12,592 nucleotides of DNA. Origin: Bacteroidales bacterium. Lineage in GTDB: Bacteria; Bacteroidota; Bacteroidia; Bacteroidales; VadinHA17. The stretch's first letter is position 1, and the number at the start of each line of letters is the position of its first letter. Position numbers and translations under genes: made by a program. Positions 1 through 8,536 of this stretch are shown in pieces. The notes under the pieces are model-generated. The model saw only the letters and a program-made list of their open reading frames with translations. It had not been told where the DNA came from and searched no databases. The DNA lies in NCBI GenBank assembly GCA_015486475.1, contig WFRO01000307.1:1-12592 (forward strand), in the 5' to 3' direction.

Positions 1-3000
1 AGGCTTGGCCCTGTATTGATTGCCGCCCAGAAGAATATCCACCGAGCCGTCGTGGTCATAGTCATCCGCAGCCACCGCATAAACGGGAAAGAACTGTGCT
101 TCGGCAGGGAGGGGAACAAGCTGTAACGGACTTCCCTGCCGGTTTATCAGCACAGCGCTGTGCAGATCGTCCGCATGCAACACCAATGAGTGTTTCAGTA
201 CCTCTTTTGAGAAGATATCATTGATCGTCTCCCGTTTATACGAGTTGAATGTCCTGTACTTTTTTGCCAGCGACGGGATCTGTGCGGTCATATCATCCAG
301 CATCGCCACCGGATAGGAGGTATCTCCATTGTAGGTGCAAATGATCTGCTCAATGCTCCCGTTCATGTCAAAGTCGTTCACGTACATCGTTACCGGTTTC
401 TCTGCCGTAGCCTTAAAGAAACCGTTCAGGCCATGGTTGCCCAGCACAAAGTCGATCCTGCCGTCGCCGTTAAGATCTCTGGCAATGATCCTGTGCCACC
501 AGCCGTTGCTGTGCTGCGGACCCAGATCGCCGGTGTGATCGGTGAATTTTCCCCGGTCGTTCAGGAAGATCTTCACCGGCATCCAGTCGCCCACGATCAC
601 CATGTCGGGATCATGATCGTTGTCTATATCCGCCCAGACCATGTCCGTGATCATGCCGGTGTGGTACAGCCCGGGAGCGATCTCCCGCGTCACATTGGCA
701 AAATGCCCTTTCCCGTCATTGTTCAGGATGTAACCGTTCACAGGTACCCCATAGGCAAAGGGTTGCAGGCGTATGCCCACGAACAGGTCGGTATCGCCAT
801 CCCCGTCATAATCACACGGTTCCACACAGGCTGTGCTCTCATATTTACCGGCCGGGAGCATCTGCCCCGAACGGGTGAACCTGCCGGCGCCATCGTTCAG
901 GTAGAGACGGTCGAGCAGGGCCGAAGAGCTCTGCGGGAATTCATTTCCCCCGCTGGCCACATAGAGGTCCTGATCACCGTCGTTATCGGCATCGAAGAAA
1001 GCACAGTCGGTATCTTCTGAAAGCCTGTCCTTTTCGAAGGTCTTCTGATCCCTCCGGGTAAAATGACCGTTCTTCCCCTGTACAAAAAGTACCCCGGGAG
1101 AATCTTTGGCCCCGCAGACAAAAACATCCTCCAGGCCGTCCCCGTTCACATCCGCCACGGCCATGTGGGGTCCTTCGTCGGAGAGCATCCTGAAGAGCAA
1201 CTTGTCACGGTCGAAGTCCACAAAATCATCCTCTTTGTGAACAAAATCGAATCCCTGCGGACGATCTGCCCTGTGGAAAATACCCGGGGGAGATGGCTTG
1301 TGCATAACCTGCGGGACTGCCGGCACACGGTCTTCCCGCACATACAGCATCGTGTCTGCTGGAAGATCATGTTCGACCGTATACTTCCCGTCGGGCCAGA
1401 AAATGCATATACTGTCAATTTCCGAAGCCTCCCCCACCCCGAAATGGAGCCGGTTATCCACCGTGGATTTGAACCCCCTCATGGGGACCTGCTCCCTGTA
1501 ATTCATCTTACCTTTATAATATATTGCCACACCGGCCCCGATAGCATCCCTGTTTTTCCCGGTACCCTCCAGCTTAACGGTGAGATATCCGTGGCCGGCC
1601 TGCCGGTCCGTCTCATTCCGGTACAGAAAGGGAGGCATGTTCACATTGTTTACCACCAGGTCGAGGTCACCGTCGTTGTCCAGATCACCATAGGCAGCCC
1701 CATTGGAATGGGAAGGCGTATCCAGGCCCCACTGCGTAGAGAGGTTCGTGAAAGTGTAGTCCGCATTGTTATGAAAAGCATAGTTGGGGATCCTCACCGA
1801 CGGGATCTTGTCGATCAGTCCCAGGATGGCATCGCCGCCGGCCCTGATCATCGAGCGCATGATGGCAGGATTGGAGAAGTACTGCAGATAATCACGGTCG
1901 AGCAGATCCTTGTAGATGCCGTTGGCCACAAAGATATCGTTCCAGCCGTCGTTATCGAGGTCCATGATCAGGGCGCCCCAGCTCCAGTCGGTCATGCTCA
2001 CGCCGGCGTACCTGCCTATCTCGCTGAACGAGCCGTTGCGGTTGTTGAGCTGCAGGACGTTGCGGGCGAACTGGTGGTAATAGCCTCTTTTCAGTTTGAT
2101 CCGGTAGTTCTCCCAGGTATCAAAGAGGGCTTTGGTTTTCAGGCGTGCATTGCCCTCGGGGGTCATCTCGGTGGCAAAGATCTCAGGGTAACCGTCATTG
2201 TTGATGTCTGCCATATCCGCCCCCATGGCCCCGAGGCTTATCTCCCGCAGCTCATCCACAAGCACTTCCCGGAAGGTACCGTCATGCTGATTAATGTAGA
2301 GGTAATCCCGTTCGAAGAAATCATTGGACACATAGATATCGGGCCAGCCGTCCCTGTTCACATCACCGACACTTACCCCCAGGCCAAAACCGATCTTGCT
2401 CCCGTAGATGCCGGCCTGCCTGCTCACATCCGTAAAATGTCCCCCGTCGTTGCGGTACAGCTTGTTCCCCCCCAGGGTATCCCTGATCTCCCGCAGGCCG
2501 GGCTTCAGATCATATTGTGTGACCGACTGGAAGGAGTTGTTGAGCAGGTAGCAATCCAGATCGCCATCGCGGTCATAATCAAAAAAAGAAGCATGGGTGG
2601 AAAGGCCGAGATCATCCAGCCCGTAACGGGCCGCCTCCTCGGTGAAGGTGCCGTCACCGTTGTTGATGAACAACTCATTGTGCCGGTGCCGGCGGTTCGG
2701 ATCACCGGATTTGCAGACGTAGATGTCCAGCCATCCGTCGCCGTTGACATCTGCGATGCTCACCCCTGTCGACCATACATCGTGACAGGTAACACCGGCT
2801 TTTTCGGTGACATCCTCAAAAACAAAATCCCCTTTGTTGATATAAAGTTTGTTATCCTCCAGGTTGCCGCAGAAATAGATGTCCAGGAGCCCGTCATTGT
2901 TGAGATCCCCCAGACCCACACCGGCCCCGTTGTAAAAGTTCCGGTACGTATACGTATTGTATTCCCGCGTATACTCGACACGGTTCAAAAAATCAATGTG

Positions 3001-3135
3001 GGAGACCGCTGCAGGGATCAGGGTAAAGCGTTTACGGGCAGGGTTATGGTCATGATCTGTTTTGCAGGAAGACAACAGCACGGAAGCCACCAGGACCCAT
3101 CTCACATATCGCACACTGACCGGCAGATATCTCAT
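1..3135 (-). CDS. FG-GAP/VCBS repeat lipoprotein with central ASPIC/UnbV domain (3' end cut by window edge)
   Basis: Large secreted, probably surface-exposed lipoprotein of the VCBS/FG-GAP family often found beside SusC/SusD pairs; its molecular role is unknown. The reading frame is open for 1,045 codons to the window edge. The ATG at 3135 is the first start after an in-frame TAA. Residues 1-24 form a lipoprotein signal: Arg and hydrophobic residues, then LLSSC with Cys24 as lipid anchor. Seven calcium-binding loops of the DxDxDGxxD type lie between about residues 75 and 510 (for example GDLNNDGLLD, ADVNGDGWLD, GDLDNDGDLD). An ASPIC/UnbV domain covers about 515-590 (GAGVAIYYKG, RLHFGVG). Seven further loops run from about 645 to the edge (ADVNGDGLED through DDYDHDGSVD). 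Two seven-bladed propellers flanking the ASPIC domain are inferred. Proteins of this architecture usually run to about 1,100 residues, so only a short tail should be missing. It lies downstream of susD but beyond a terminator and has its own -7 box. Confidence 0.93.
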   Translation of the reverse strand, partial: MRYLPVSVRYVRWVLVASVLLSSCKTDHDHNPARKRFTLIPAAVSHIDFLNRVEYTREYNTYTYRNFYNGAGVGLGDLNNDGLLDIYFCGNLEDNKLYINKGDFVFEDVTEKAGVTCHDVWSTGVSIADVNGDGWLDIYVCKSGDPNRRHRHNELFINNGDGTFTEEAARYGLDDLGLSTHASFFDYDRDGDLDCYLLNNSFQSVTQYDLKPGLREIRDTLGGNKLYRNDGGHFTDVSRQAGIYGSKIGFGLGVSVGDVNRDGWPDIYVSNDFFERDYLYINQHDGTFREVLVDELREISLGAMGADMADINNDGYPEIFATEMTPEGNARLKTKALFDTWENYRIKLKRGYYHQFARNVLQLNNRNGSFSEIGRYAGVSMTDWSWGALIMDLDNDGWNDIFVANGIYKDLLDRDYLQYFSNPAIMRSMIRAGGDAILGLIDKIPSVRIPNYAFHNNADYTFTNLSTQWGLDTPSHSNGAAYGDLDNDGDLDLVVNNVNMPPFLYRNETDRQAGHGYLTVKLEGTGKNRDAIGAGVAIYYKGKMNYREQVPMRGFKSTVDNRLHFGVGEASEIDSICIFWPDGKYTVEHDLPADTMLYVREDRVPAVPQVMHKPSPPGIFHRADRPQGFDFVHKEDDFVDFDRDKLLFRMLSDEGPHMAVADVNGDGLEDVFVCGAKDSPGVLFVQGKNGHFTRRDQKTFEKDRLSEDTDCAFFDADNDGDQDLYVASGGNEFPQSSSALLDRLYLNDGAGRFTRSGQMLPAGKYESTACVEPCDYDGDGDTDLFVGIRLQPFAYGVPVNGYILNNDGKGHFANVTREIAPGLYHTGMITDMVWADIDNDHDPDMVIVGDWMPVKIFLNDRGKFTDHTGDLGPQHSNGWWHRIIARDLNGDGRIDFVLGNHGLNGFFKATAEKPVTMYVNDFDMNGSIEQIICTYNGDTSYPVAMLDDMTAQIPSLAKKYRTFNSYKRETINDIFSKEVLKHSLVLHADDLHSAVLINRQGSPLQLVPLPAEAQFFPVYAVAADDYDHDGSVDILLGGNQYRAKP

Positions 3136-3173
3136 CGGGGAAAATTACAGCGAACAAACAGGTTTCTTGTTCA

Positions 3174-3181
3174 CAAATCTA
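3174..3181 (-). promoter_or_regulatory. Bacteroidota -7 promoter box for the FG-GAP lipoprotein gene
   Basis: The minus strand reads TAGATTTG, a perfect match to the Bacteroidota housekeeping -7 consensus TAnnTTTG, ending 38 bases before the ATG at 3135. That would give a leader of about 30 bases. No convincing TTG/TTTG -33 element lies at the usual 19-21 base distance; the nearest TTTGG is part of the preceding terminator tail, about 25 bases upstream. The box sits directly downstream of the susD terminator, which supports independent transcription of the lipoprotein gene. Confidence 0.55.
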
Positions 3182-3207
3182 ATCAGAATTCATAAAATTC
3201 CCGTACC

Positions 3208-3244
3208 AAAAAGAAGAAAAGCAAGCATAAGCTTGCTTTTCTTC
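3208..3244 (-). terminator. Intrinsic terminator after susD
   Basis: A perfect 14-base-pair inverted repeat (3213-3226 with 3231-3244, arms GAAGAAAAGCAAGC and its complement) encloses a four-base loop. On the minus strand it is followed at once by TTTTT (3212-3208). It begins 20 bases after the susD stop codon. There is no T-run on the plus-strand side, so it acts for minus-strand transcripts. It should end or strongly reduce susCD transcription before the FG-GAP lipoprotein gene. Confidence 0.85.
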
Positions 3245-3263
3245 CATGACAGGAGGATCATTT

Positions 3264-4991
3264 TTATTTTGAATAACCGGGGTTTTGGTTCAGGTTCGGG
3301 TTGGCATCCAACTTGGGTTTCGGCACCGGATAGATCGTGGTATAAGGATCTGTTGTCAGCACGTCCTGCGGATTGTAGAAAGGAAGGACCCATTTGTCCA
3401 CCTCGGTGAAGAAGCCCCAGCGTATGAGGTCCTGTCTTCTGTGGTTCTCGGCGAACATCTCCCGGCCGATCTCATTGAAGAGTTCGCCGCCGGCGACGCT
3501 GCCGCCGTCCATGTCAAAACTCAGGGGGCCATCCAGGCTGGAAAGGTCGCCGATACCGGCCCTGTTACGGATCTGGTTTACCAGCACGAGGGCCTCTCCC
3601 TCATGATGGAGCCGCCAGAGGGCTTCAGCTTTCATCAGCAATACATCAGCATAGCGGAAGACAGCATAGTCGTTGCTCATGGCAGCAGGGTTACTGCCCA
3701 TGGCGATCTCCCATTTCCCGATCCTCACACCGGACTGGCGATAAGCCTGGGGACCCAGTTCGTTGATCTGCGGCTGGTCGGAAAACATGTTCCCGAAGTT
3801 CAGGGGAGCCCCGTCGGGGTCACCCAGCAGGGGAACAGGCTGGCGGTCGGGCTGCGGTGATTCGAAACCATCGTCCATGATCTTGGTAGCTCCGTCGGCA
3901 GCATACTGATAACCGGCAATGAAATTGCCCCGCTTCTTGGCCGGTCCGTCCACCGTACCCACATCACCCTTTCGTAGATCATCATCCGAGTAGGAGTTGT
4001 AAAACTCTTCCAGGGTACAGAAGCCGTTCCACGGCTGGGCCTTCAGGTTGTAGGTCTGCTGACTGCCATAGTGCAGGGTGCGGACGGCCAGGTTGAATCC
4101 TCCGTAGAACACTTCGTCATAGGGTATGGCGAAGATAAACTCGGAAGAGCTGCTGTTATCCACGTTAAAGTTGGCAAAATAGTTGCTCTCCAGAGCATAT
4201 TTCCCGGAGTTGATCACCGAATCACAGGCTTCGATCACCTTGTCCCACATGGCTGTGCCGGAATACACCTCAGCATTGAGATAGAGCTTGGCCAGCAGGG
4301 TCTGCCCTGCATAATAGTTCATACGTCCGTAAGTGGTTCCGTCGACAGAATGGGACAGTTTGGGCACAGCTTCCTCCAGGTCCTTCAGGACAGCGTCAAA
4401 GACCTCTGCCCTGGGCTTGGTGGGTGGCGTGGCCTCTGCGTCGGCAAAACTAAAAACCAGCGGCACATTGCCGTACATATCTATGAGCTGCCAGTAAAAG
4501 AAACCCCGTACAGCCCGCAACTCGGCAATATACGCATCTGCCTTGTCCTGGTCCACCTGACCGTCATCCACCAGCTTCTGGAACTGATAGATCAGCCGGT
4601 TGGCCGTATTCACACCGCTGAAACCGAAGTTCCATCCGCCGTTCATGGCCCCGTCTTCCGACGTCCAGGAGTGCAGGTGCAAGCGCCGCCACGTACCGCC
4701 GTCATCCCAGTCCTGACCCCTTGTGGGAACGACCATCTCATCGGTGGAGGTCTCCTGGAGTGAAAAAGGATCATTAGAGGCAAAATTCCGGAACTGTGTA
4801 TAGGCAGCCCCCAGGGCTGAAATAAACTCCTCATCGTTATTGAAGAAGTTATCCGGGGTCACCTCTGAGTACAACTGCTCATCCAGATTTGTACAGGAAA
4901 TCACATTGAAGGCAAGCAAAACCAGAGAGATCAGTATCGCTCTGCTGAATAACCGTGATCTTTTCATTTTATGGATATTAATTGTTTTCAT
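3264..4991 (-). CDS. susD: SusD/RagB family surface substrate-binding lipoprotein
   Basis: Outer-membrane lipoprotein that forms the lid over its SusC partner and helps capture the ligand for TonB-dependent import. I chose the ATG at 4991 (575 residues, beginning MKTINIHKMKRS). It lies 19 bases beyond the susC stop, after an A/G-rich stretch. An ATG at 5021 would overlap susC and add ten charged residues before the signal; an ATG at 4967 is also possible. The signal runs through a hydrophobic helix (AILISLVLLAF) to NVISC, with Cys33 as lipid anchor. The N-terminal half has the SusD helical (TPR-like) pattern, including the segment RGFFYWQLIDMYGNVPLV. The C-terminal half carries the RagB/SusD hallmarks RYADVLLMKAEAL (about residue 446) and NEIGREMFAENHRRQDLIRWG (about 506), and ends with a typical Asn/Pro-rich tail. 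The ligand cannot be deduced. Confidence 0.97.
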   Translation of the reverse strand: MKTINIHKMKRSRLFSRAILISLVLLAFNVISCTNLDEQLYSEVTPDNFFNNDEEFISALGAAYTQFRNFASNDPFSLQETSTDEMVVPTRGQDWDDGGTWRRLHLHSWTSEDGAMNGGWNFGFSGVNTANRLIYQFQKLVDDGQVDQDKADAYIAELRAVRGFFYWQLIDMYGNVPLVFSFADAEATPPTKPRAEVFDAVLKDLEEAVPKLSHSVDGTTYGRMNYYAGQTLLAKLYLNAEVYSGTAMWDKVIEACDSVINSGKYALESNYFANFNVDNSSSSEFIFAIPYDEVFYGGFNLAVRTLHYGSQQTYNLKAQPWNGFCTLEEFYNSYSDDDLRKGDVGTVDGPAKKRGNFIAGYQYAADGATKIMDDGFESPQPDRQPVPLLGDPDGAPLNFGNMFSDQPQINELGPQAYRQSGVRIGKWEIAMGSNPAAMSNDYAVFRYADVLLMKAEALWRLHHEGEALVLVNQIRNRAGIGDLSSLDGPLSFDMDGGSVAGGELFNEIGREMFAENHRRQDLIRWGFFTEVDKWVLPFYNPQDVLTTDPYTTIYPVPKPKLDANPNLNQNPGYSK

Positions 4992-5010
4992 GTTCTTTTC
5001 TTTTTCCGGA

Positions 5011-7989
5011 TTAAAAACCAAGGTTTACACCAAATGAGAATGAACGGGTCCGGAACCAGGTATTTCTTCTGTCGATACCCGGAATAAGTGGATTCCCGTA
5101 GTCGGCATACCTCGGGTTGGGATCCACCCCCTGGTATCCGGTAATGTAGAACAGGTTATTACCCGCGAGATAGAGACGTATCTTCCGGAAGGCAGCATCC
5201 TGTTTCATCTTGAATGAATAGCCCAGGGAGATGTTGTCCAGGGAAAAGAAGGAAGCATTCTCAATATGATAGCTCGAAAGGATCCCGGAGGAGTTGTTCA
5301 GCAGGACACCCGTCTCCGGGTTCCTCATATCCGCAGCCGTTTTGGGCAGATTGTAGGAGCCGATCATTTTGGGCACCTCATAAAAGGCTCTGAAAGTATT
5401 GTTCAGATCGTGTCCGAAGACCCCCCTGAAAAAGATGTTGAGATCCCAGTTGCCCCAGTTGAAGGTATTGTTGAAACCGAGCTCGGCATCCGGCAAACCG
5501 TTGCCGACCACCTGGCGGTCGTTCGGGTCGATGGTGCCGTCGCCGTTGACATCCTCGAAGATCAGGTTGCCGTCGGGATCGATCTCCTTGAATACGAGGG
5601 CCCAGAGTTGTCCGATGGGTTCTCCTTCGGCAGCCCTGACCAGCGGCACACCGCTCTGTCCGGGAGCCCCCATGGCCCCCAGATAACGGACGCCATACTC
5701 AAGATCCGATCCGTTAAAGGTGCCCGAGAGGGATACCAGCTTGTTCTGCAGGTAATAAGTAGGTGTCAGGCTGAGGCTATACTTGAAATTACCGGTATTT
5801 ACCGCATTCCAGGTAATGGAGAGCTCCAGGCCGCTGTTCTTGATCTCACCAATGTTCACCCACGAAAGAGGATAAAGGTTGGGAGGCACAGGCACCTCAT
5901 ACTGGAAGAGCAGGTCCCGGGTGGTACGGGTGTAAAAATCGAAAGAACCGTACAGCTTGGACCGCCACAGGGAGAAATCAACGCCTATATCAAATTCGGC
6001 TTTCTTCTCCCATTTCAGATCGGGATTGGCATTACTCACCGGCCCGTACCCTGGTACATAGGCCCCGTTGTAATAGAAATTCCCCTGGGGGCCGAAACGC
6101 ATGAGCGAGAGATAGCTCTGGGACGGCTGGTTGCCCGTGACCCCGTAACTGAATCTCAGCTTCAGGTTATCCAGGGCCGGAGCCCCGATGAATTCCGCAA
6201 GGTCGGCACCGGCACCCACGGCCGGGAAAAGCCCCCATTTATTGTCTTCACCAAAACGGGATGACCCTTCGTAACGCAAACTACCCATCACATAAAATTT
6301 ATCGGTAATGTTCAGATTGACACGACCAAAGAAAGCGATCAGTTTGGAAGAGCTCTTATAGCTGTCGATCGATCCTTTCCCGTTCTTAAAATCGAGGGCA
6401 GCGCTCAGGTTGTTGTACGAGAAGGCATCCGTGATAAAATCACCTCCCTGGGCATGGAACCCTTCGTTCATGAACTCCTGGTAACTGTAACCTCCCAGGA
6501 CCGTGATCCGGGAGGAGGAACCAAGATCGCTGTCCCAGTGAATGGTGGTCTCGAACAGTTGATTGGAAGATTCATCCGTACGCCGCTCTGCCAGTCCGTT
6601 GCGATCCATCCCTACCCAGTAGCTGTTCTTATCAAAATAGGTTCCACGGAAATTATTGCCGGCCTGATAGGAATAAAACGCATCCACGGTGAGGCCGGTG
6701 ATGATCTCAAAAGCCCCCTTGACCGCAACATTCATCCTTTTGTCCAGCCCGTCGTTCTTGTCTTCTTCCAGGATCTGCACAGGATTGTAGTAGTCGAACA
6801 GCACCTGCTGGAAGTATCCGTCATATTTTTCAAACTGGGGTTCATCGCTTTTCACAGGGGCAGTGGGGTTGTAAATGGATGCATAGCGGAAGGCCTGGTC
6901 AAACCCGAACCTGGACTTACGCTGGGTAGCCCCCATGATCAGGTCAAAGGTCATCCGGTCCTTCAGGGCCTTCTGGGTGATGTTCAGACGACCGTTCAGT
7001 TGTGAAAAGCCTGTATTCAGCGCTACCCCCATGCCGTTGCGGTAGTTGAAGGAAGCCCGGTAGGTCGTTTTGTCCGAACCTCCCGACAATGACAGGTTGT
7101 GTACCTGCGAATAGGCGTTGCGTGTGGTCTCCTTGAACCAGTCGGTATCCTCTCCGAAATCCGTCCCCAGACCCGTCTCCTGCGACAAGGCCCGCCATTC
7201 GGTGGCATTCATCACATTCGGATATTTGGCTACAGACTCCATAGCAACATATCCGTTGTAATCGACCATCACTTTTCCCTTTCTTCCCTTTTTCGTCGTG
7301 ACCAGGATCACCCCGCTGGATCCTCTGGTACCATATATGGCAGCTGCCGATCCGTCCTTCAGGACATCGATCGACTGGATATCGTTGGGGTCGATGTTCT
7401 CGAGAGAGGCACCGATCACCCCGTCTATCACGATCAGCGGCTGCGTATTGGCACCGATGGTGCTCATGCCCCGCAAACGGATGTCATAGGGCTGGTTAGG
7501 GTTACCGCCGGCTTTCGTAATGGACAAGCCAGCCACCTTTCCCTGCACCAACTCGGCAGGACTGTTTACATTTCCTTTGTTGAACTCATCAGATTTGACC
7601 GTCGCCACAGCACTGGTCACCTCCTTCTTCTTCTGCGTACCATACCCGATCACCACGATCTCATCCAGTGACTTCAGCTCCGGCGCCAGCACGACATCGA
7701 TGGTCGTCCTGTCCCCCACGGTGATGGTTTGTTTGACAAAACCCACCGACGAGAACACCAGTATGGCATCCGGACCCGGCACTACAATGGTGTAGTTGCC
7801 ATCCATGTCCGTCACCGTACCCTTCATGGTTCCCTGCAGGAGGATATTAACACCCGGAAGAGGTCCGTCATCCTGGGAAGTAACCTTCCCCGTTATTGTC
7901 CTCTCCTGGGCCGAAACAAAGCCCAGGGCAATAACAAATAAGAAAAGCAGAAAAACTCCGCTCTTCTTAAAAAACAAAGAATTTTGCAT
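5011..7989 (-). CDS. susC: SusC/RagA family TonB-linked outer membrane transporter
   Basis: TonB-dependent outer-membrane barrel that imports the ligand captured by SusD. At 992 residues it is of normal family length. Residues 1-27 are a Sec signal peptide with likely cleavage VSA|QE. Residues about 30-105 form the carboxypeptidase D regulatory-like domain characteristic of SusC proteins (ITGKVTSQDDGPLPGVNI, then DMDGNYTI). The junction DEIVVIGYGTQKKKEVTSAV (109-128) is the standard SusC segment leading into the plug. The plug runs to about 235 and includes DIRLRG, PLIVIDGV, VLKDGSAAAIYG and GVILVTTKKG. The rest is beta-barrel, with the usual late segment EDVNGDGTIDPNDRQVVG and a C-terminal aromatic strand ending FGVNLGF, as expected for outer-membrane insertion. 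It is the first gene of the unit; susD follows at once. The N-terminus has no extra sigma-factor-interacting (STN) domain, so control through an ECF sigma/anti-sigma cascade is not indicated. Confidence 0.98.
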   Translation of the reverse strand: MQNSLFFKKSGVFLLFLFVIALGFVSAQERTITGKVTSQDDGPLPGVNILLQGTMKGTVTDMDGNYTIVVPGPDAILVFSSVGFVKQTITVGDRTTIDVVLAPELKSLDEIVVIGYGTQKKKEVTSAVATVKSDEFNKGNVNSPAELVQGKVAGLSITKAGGNPNQPYDIRLRGMSTIGANTQPLIVIDGVIGASLENIDPNDIQSIDVLKDGSAAAIYGTRGSSGVILVTTKKGRKGKVMVDYNGYVAMESVAKYPNVMNATEWRALSQETGLGTDFGEDTDWFKETTRNAYSQVHNLSLSGGSDKTTYRASFNYRNGMGVALNTGFSQLNGRLNITQKALKDRMTFDLIMGATQRKSRFGFDQAFRYASIYNPTAPVKSDEPQFEKYDGYFQQVLFDYYNPVQILEEDKNDGLDKRMNVAVKGAFEIITGLTVDAFYSYQAGNNFRGTYFDKNSYWVGMDRNGLAERRTDESSNQLFETTIHWDSDLGSSSRITVLGGYSYQEFMNEGFHAQGGDFITDAFSYNNLSAALDFKNGKGSIDSYKSSSKLIAFFGRVNLNITDKFYVMGSLRYEGSSRFGEDNKWGLFPAVGAGADLAEFIGAPALDNLKLRFSYGVTGNQPSQSYLSLMRFGPQGNFYYNGAYVPGYGPVSNANPDLKWEKKAEFDIGVDFSLWRSKLYGSFDFYTRTTRDLLFQYEVPVPPNLYPLSWVNIGEIKNSGLELSITWNAVNTGNFKYSLSLTPTYYLQNKLVSLSGTFNGSDLEYGVRYLGAMGAPGQSGVPLVRAAEGEPIGQLWALVFKEIDPDGNLIFEDVNGDGTIDPNDRQVVGNGLPDAELGFNNTFNWGNWDLNIFFRGVFGHDLNNTFRAFYEVPKMIGSYNLPKTAADMRNPETGVLLNNSSGILSSYHIENASFFSLDNISLGYSFKMKQDAAFRKIRLYLAGNNLFYITGYQGVDPNPRYADYGNPLIPGIDRRNTWFRTRSFSFGVNLGF

Positions 7990-8222
7990 GATTTTTGGGT
8001 TTAGGGTTAATGATTCAGGGTTTTTACGAATTATTTATATTTAATCTACTTAAAATTAGAAATTTATTTTGTGATTTAAAGTATCAAATATTTCAGTAAC
8101 AGAAAATATTTCCCCCCTAATTGTTAATATATACCAAATATTTGTCAATTTATACCAATTATACTCTCTCTAATATTAAAGTAAACCTTTAAACAATGTT
8201 CTACACACCCTGTCCAATTAAA
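7990..8222 (-). promoter_or_regulatory. AT-rich upstream control region of susC
   Basis: This gap of about 230 bases upstream of susC is far richer in A/T than the surrounding genes and holds no plausible gene. It should carry the susC promoter and a long leader. I find no perfect TAnnTTTG on the minus strand. The nearest match is AATATTTG, one mismatch, at 8092-8085, about 96 bases before the ATG; a second copy lies at 8143-8136 inside the direct-repeat region. The lack of a consensus box is compatible with an activator-dependent promoter, but that is inference. The boundary with the repeat mosaic at 8223 is abrupt. Confidence 0.5.
8126..8161 (-). repeat. 15-base direct repeat at 21-base spacing, candidate operator for susC
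   Basis: Positions 8126-8140 and 8147-8161 match at 13 of 15 bases. Both share the core TATACCAA (TTGGTATA on the minus strand), and the start-to-start distance is 21 bases, two turns of the DNA helix. Two equally oriented sites on the same face of the helix, about 135-170 bases upstream of the susC start, fit binding by a dimeric or tandem-binding activator. The protein that binds is not identifiable, and a chance match in AT-rich DNA is possible. Confidence 0.4.
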
Positions 8223-8316
8223 AGTGTGGAGTGTGGAGTTGAAGAAGTTGAAAGTTAAAAGTGAGCTAAAGTTAAAAGTTGCAGTCTGTCCGACTGGCGT
8301 CAGCCACGTCCGAATG
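8223..8316 (+). repeat. Long direct repeat, copy 1
   Basis: Positions 8223-8284 are identical over 62 bases to 8523-8584, exactly 300 bases apart. Similarity continues with scattered substitutions to about 8316/8616 (shared words include GGCGTCAGCC and CGAATG). The conserved core is purine-rich and itself made of seven-base words such as AGTTGAA, AGTTAAA and AAAAGTT. The perfect identity against the diverged flanks suggests recent duplication, gene conversion or selection on this core. Confidence 0.85.
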
Positions 8317-8365
8317 GACATTCGTCCCCGTCCGACCAGGTCATCCGGGCGGGCGAGCGGACGGG
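8311..8365. repeat. Hairpins in the GC-rich segment of mosaic unit 1
   Basis: CGAATG (8311-8316) pairs with CATTCG (8319-8324) around two bases. Just downstream CCCGTCCG (8327-8334) pairs perfectly with CGGACGGG (8358-8365) across 23 bases. The word GTCCGA recurs at 8288, 8308 and 8330, about 21 bases apart. No T-run follows on either strand, so these are not intrinsic terminators. Confidence 0.5.
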
Positions 8366-8388
8366 CGGGGTTACCGGGTGGAACTGTT

Positions 8389-8464
8389 CTATGCTCTATG
8401 ATCTAAGCTCTATGCGCTACGCACTCTTCCGACTCTTCGACCGTTCGACCTTCGACCTTCGACC
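8389..8464. repeat. Two adjoining heptamer arrays (CTATGCT type and TTCGACC type)
   Basis: Positions 8389-8423 are five in-phase degenerate heptamers: CTATGCT, CTATGAT, CTAAGCT, CTATGCG, CTACGCA. Positions 8436-8464 hold four TTCGACC heptamers, with one extra base (8443) after the first. The two arrays have unrelated sequences but the same period. They are found only in unit 1 of the mosaic. Confidence 0.7.
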
Positions 8465-8480
8465 TTAGTCGCTCATCCTT

Positions 8481-8536
8481 CCTTCTGCCTTCTGCCTTTT
8501 GCCTTCTGCCTTGATAGTGTGGAGTGTGGAGTGTGG
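8481..8536. repeat. In-phase run of eight heptamers across the unit 1/unit 2 junction
   Basis: From 8481 the sequence reads CCTTCTG, CCTTCTG, CCTTTTG, CCTTCTG, CCTTGAT, and then AGTGTGG three times to 8536, without breaking the seven-base register. The switch of word without loss of register joins the closing array of unit 1 to the opening array of unit 2. Confidence 0.75.

Noticed and set aside
433..1020. Open plus-strand frame of 195 codons
   Set aside because: It is also antisense to the FG-GAP lipoprotein and has the same Val/Ile-rich composition.
1063..3195. Open plus-strand frame of 710 codons opposite the FG-GAP lipoprotein gene
   Set aside because: The minus strand encodes a coherent signal peptide, 14 calcium loops and an ASPIC domain. 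The antisense frame is Ile/Val/His-rich because it reads the complement of repeated Asp codons; it has no recognisable domain.
3285..4763. Plus-strand frames opposite susD (3285-3860 and 4071-4763)
   Set aside because: They are antisense to a clear SusD protein, with no domain or signal of their own.
5266..6264. Plus-strand frame of 332 codons opposite susC
   Set aside because: It is antisense to the conserved SusC barrel and has no recognisable motifs.
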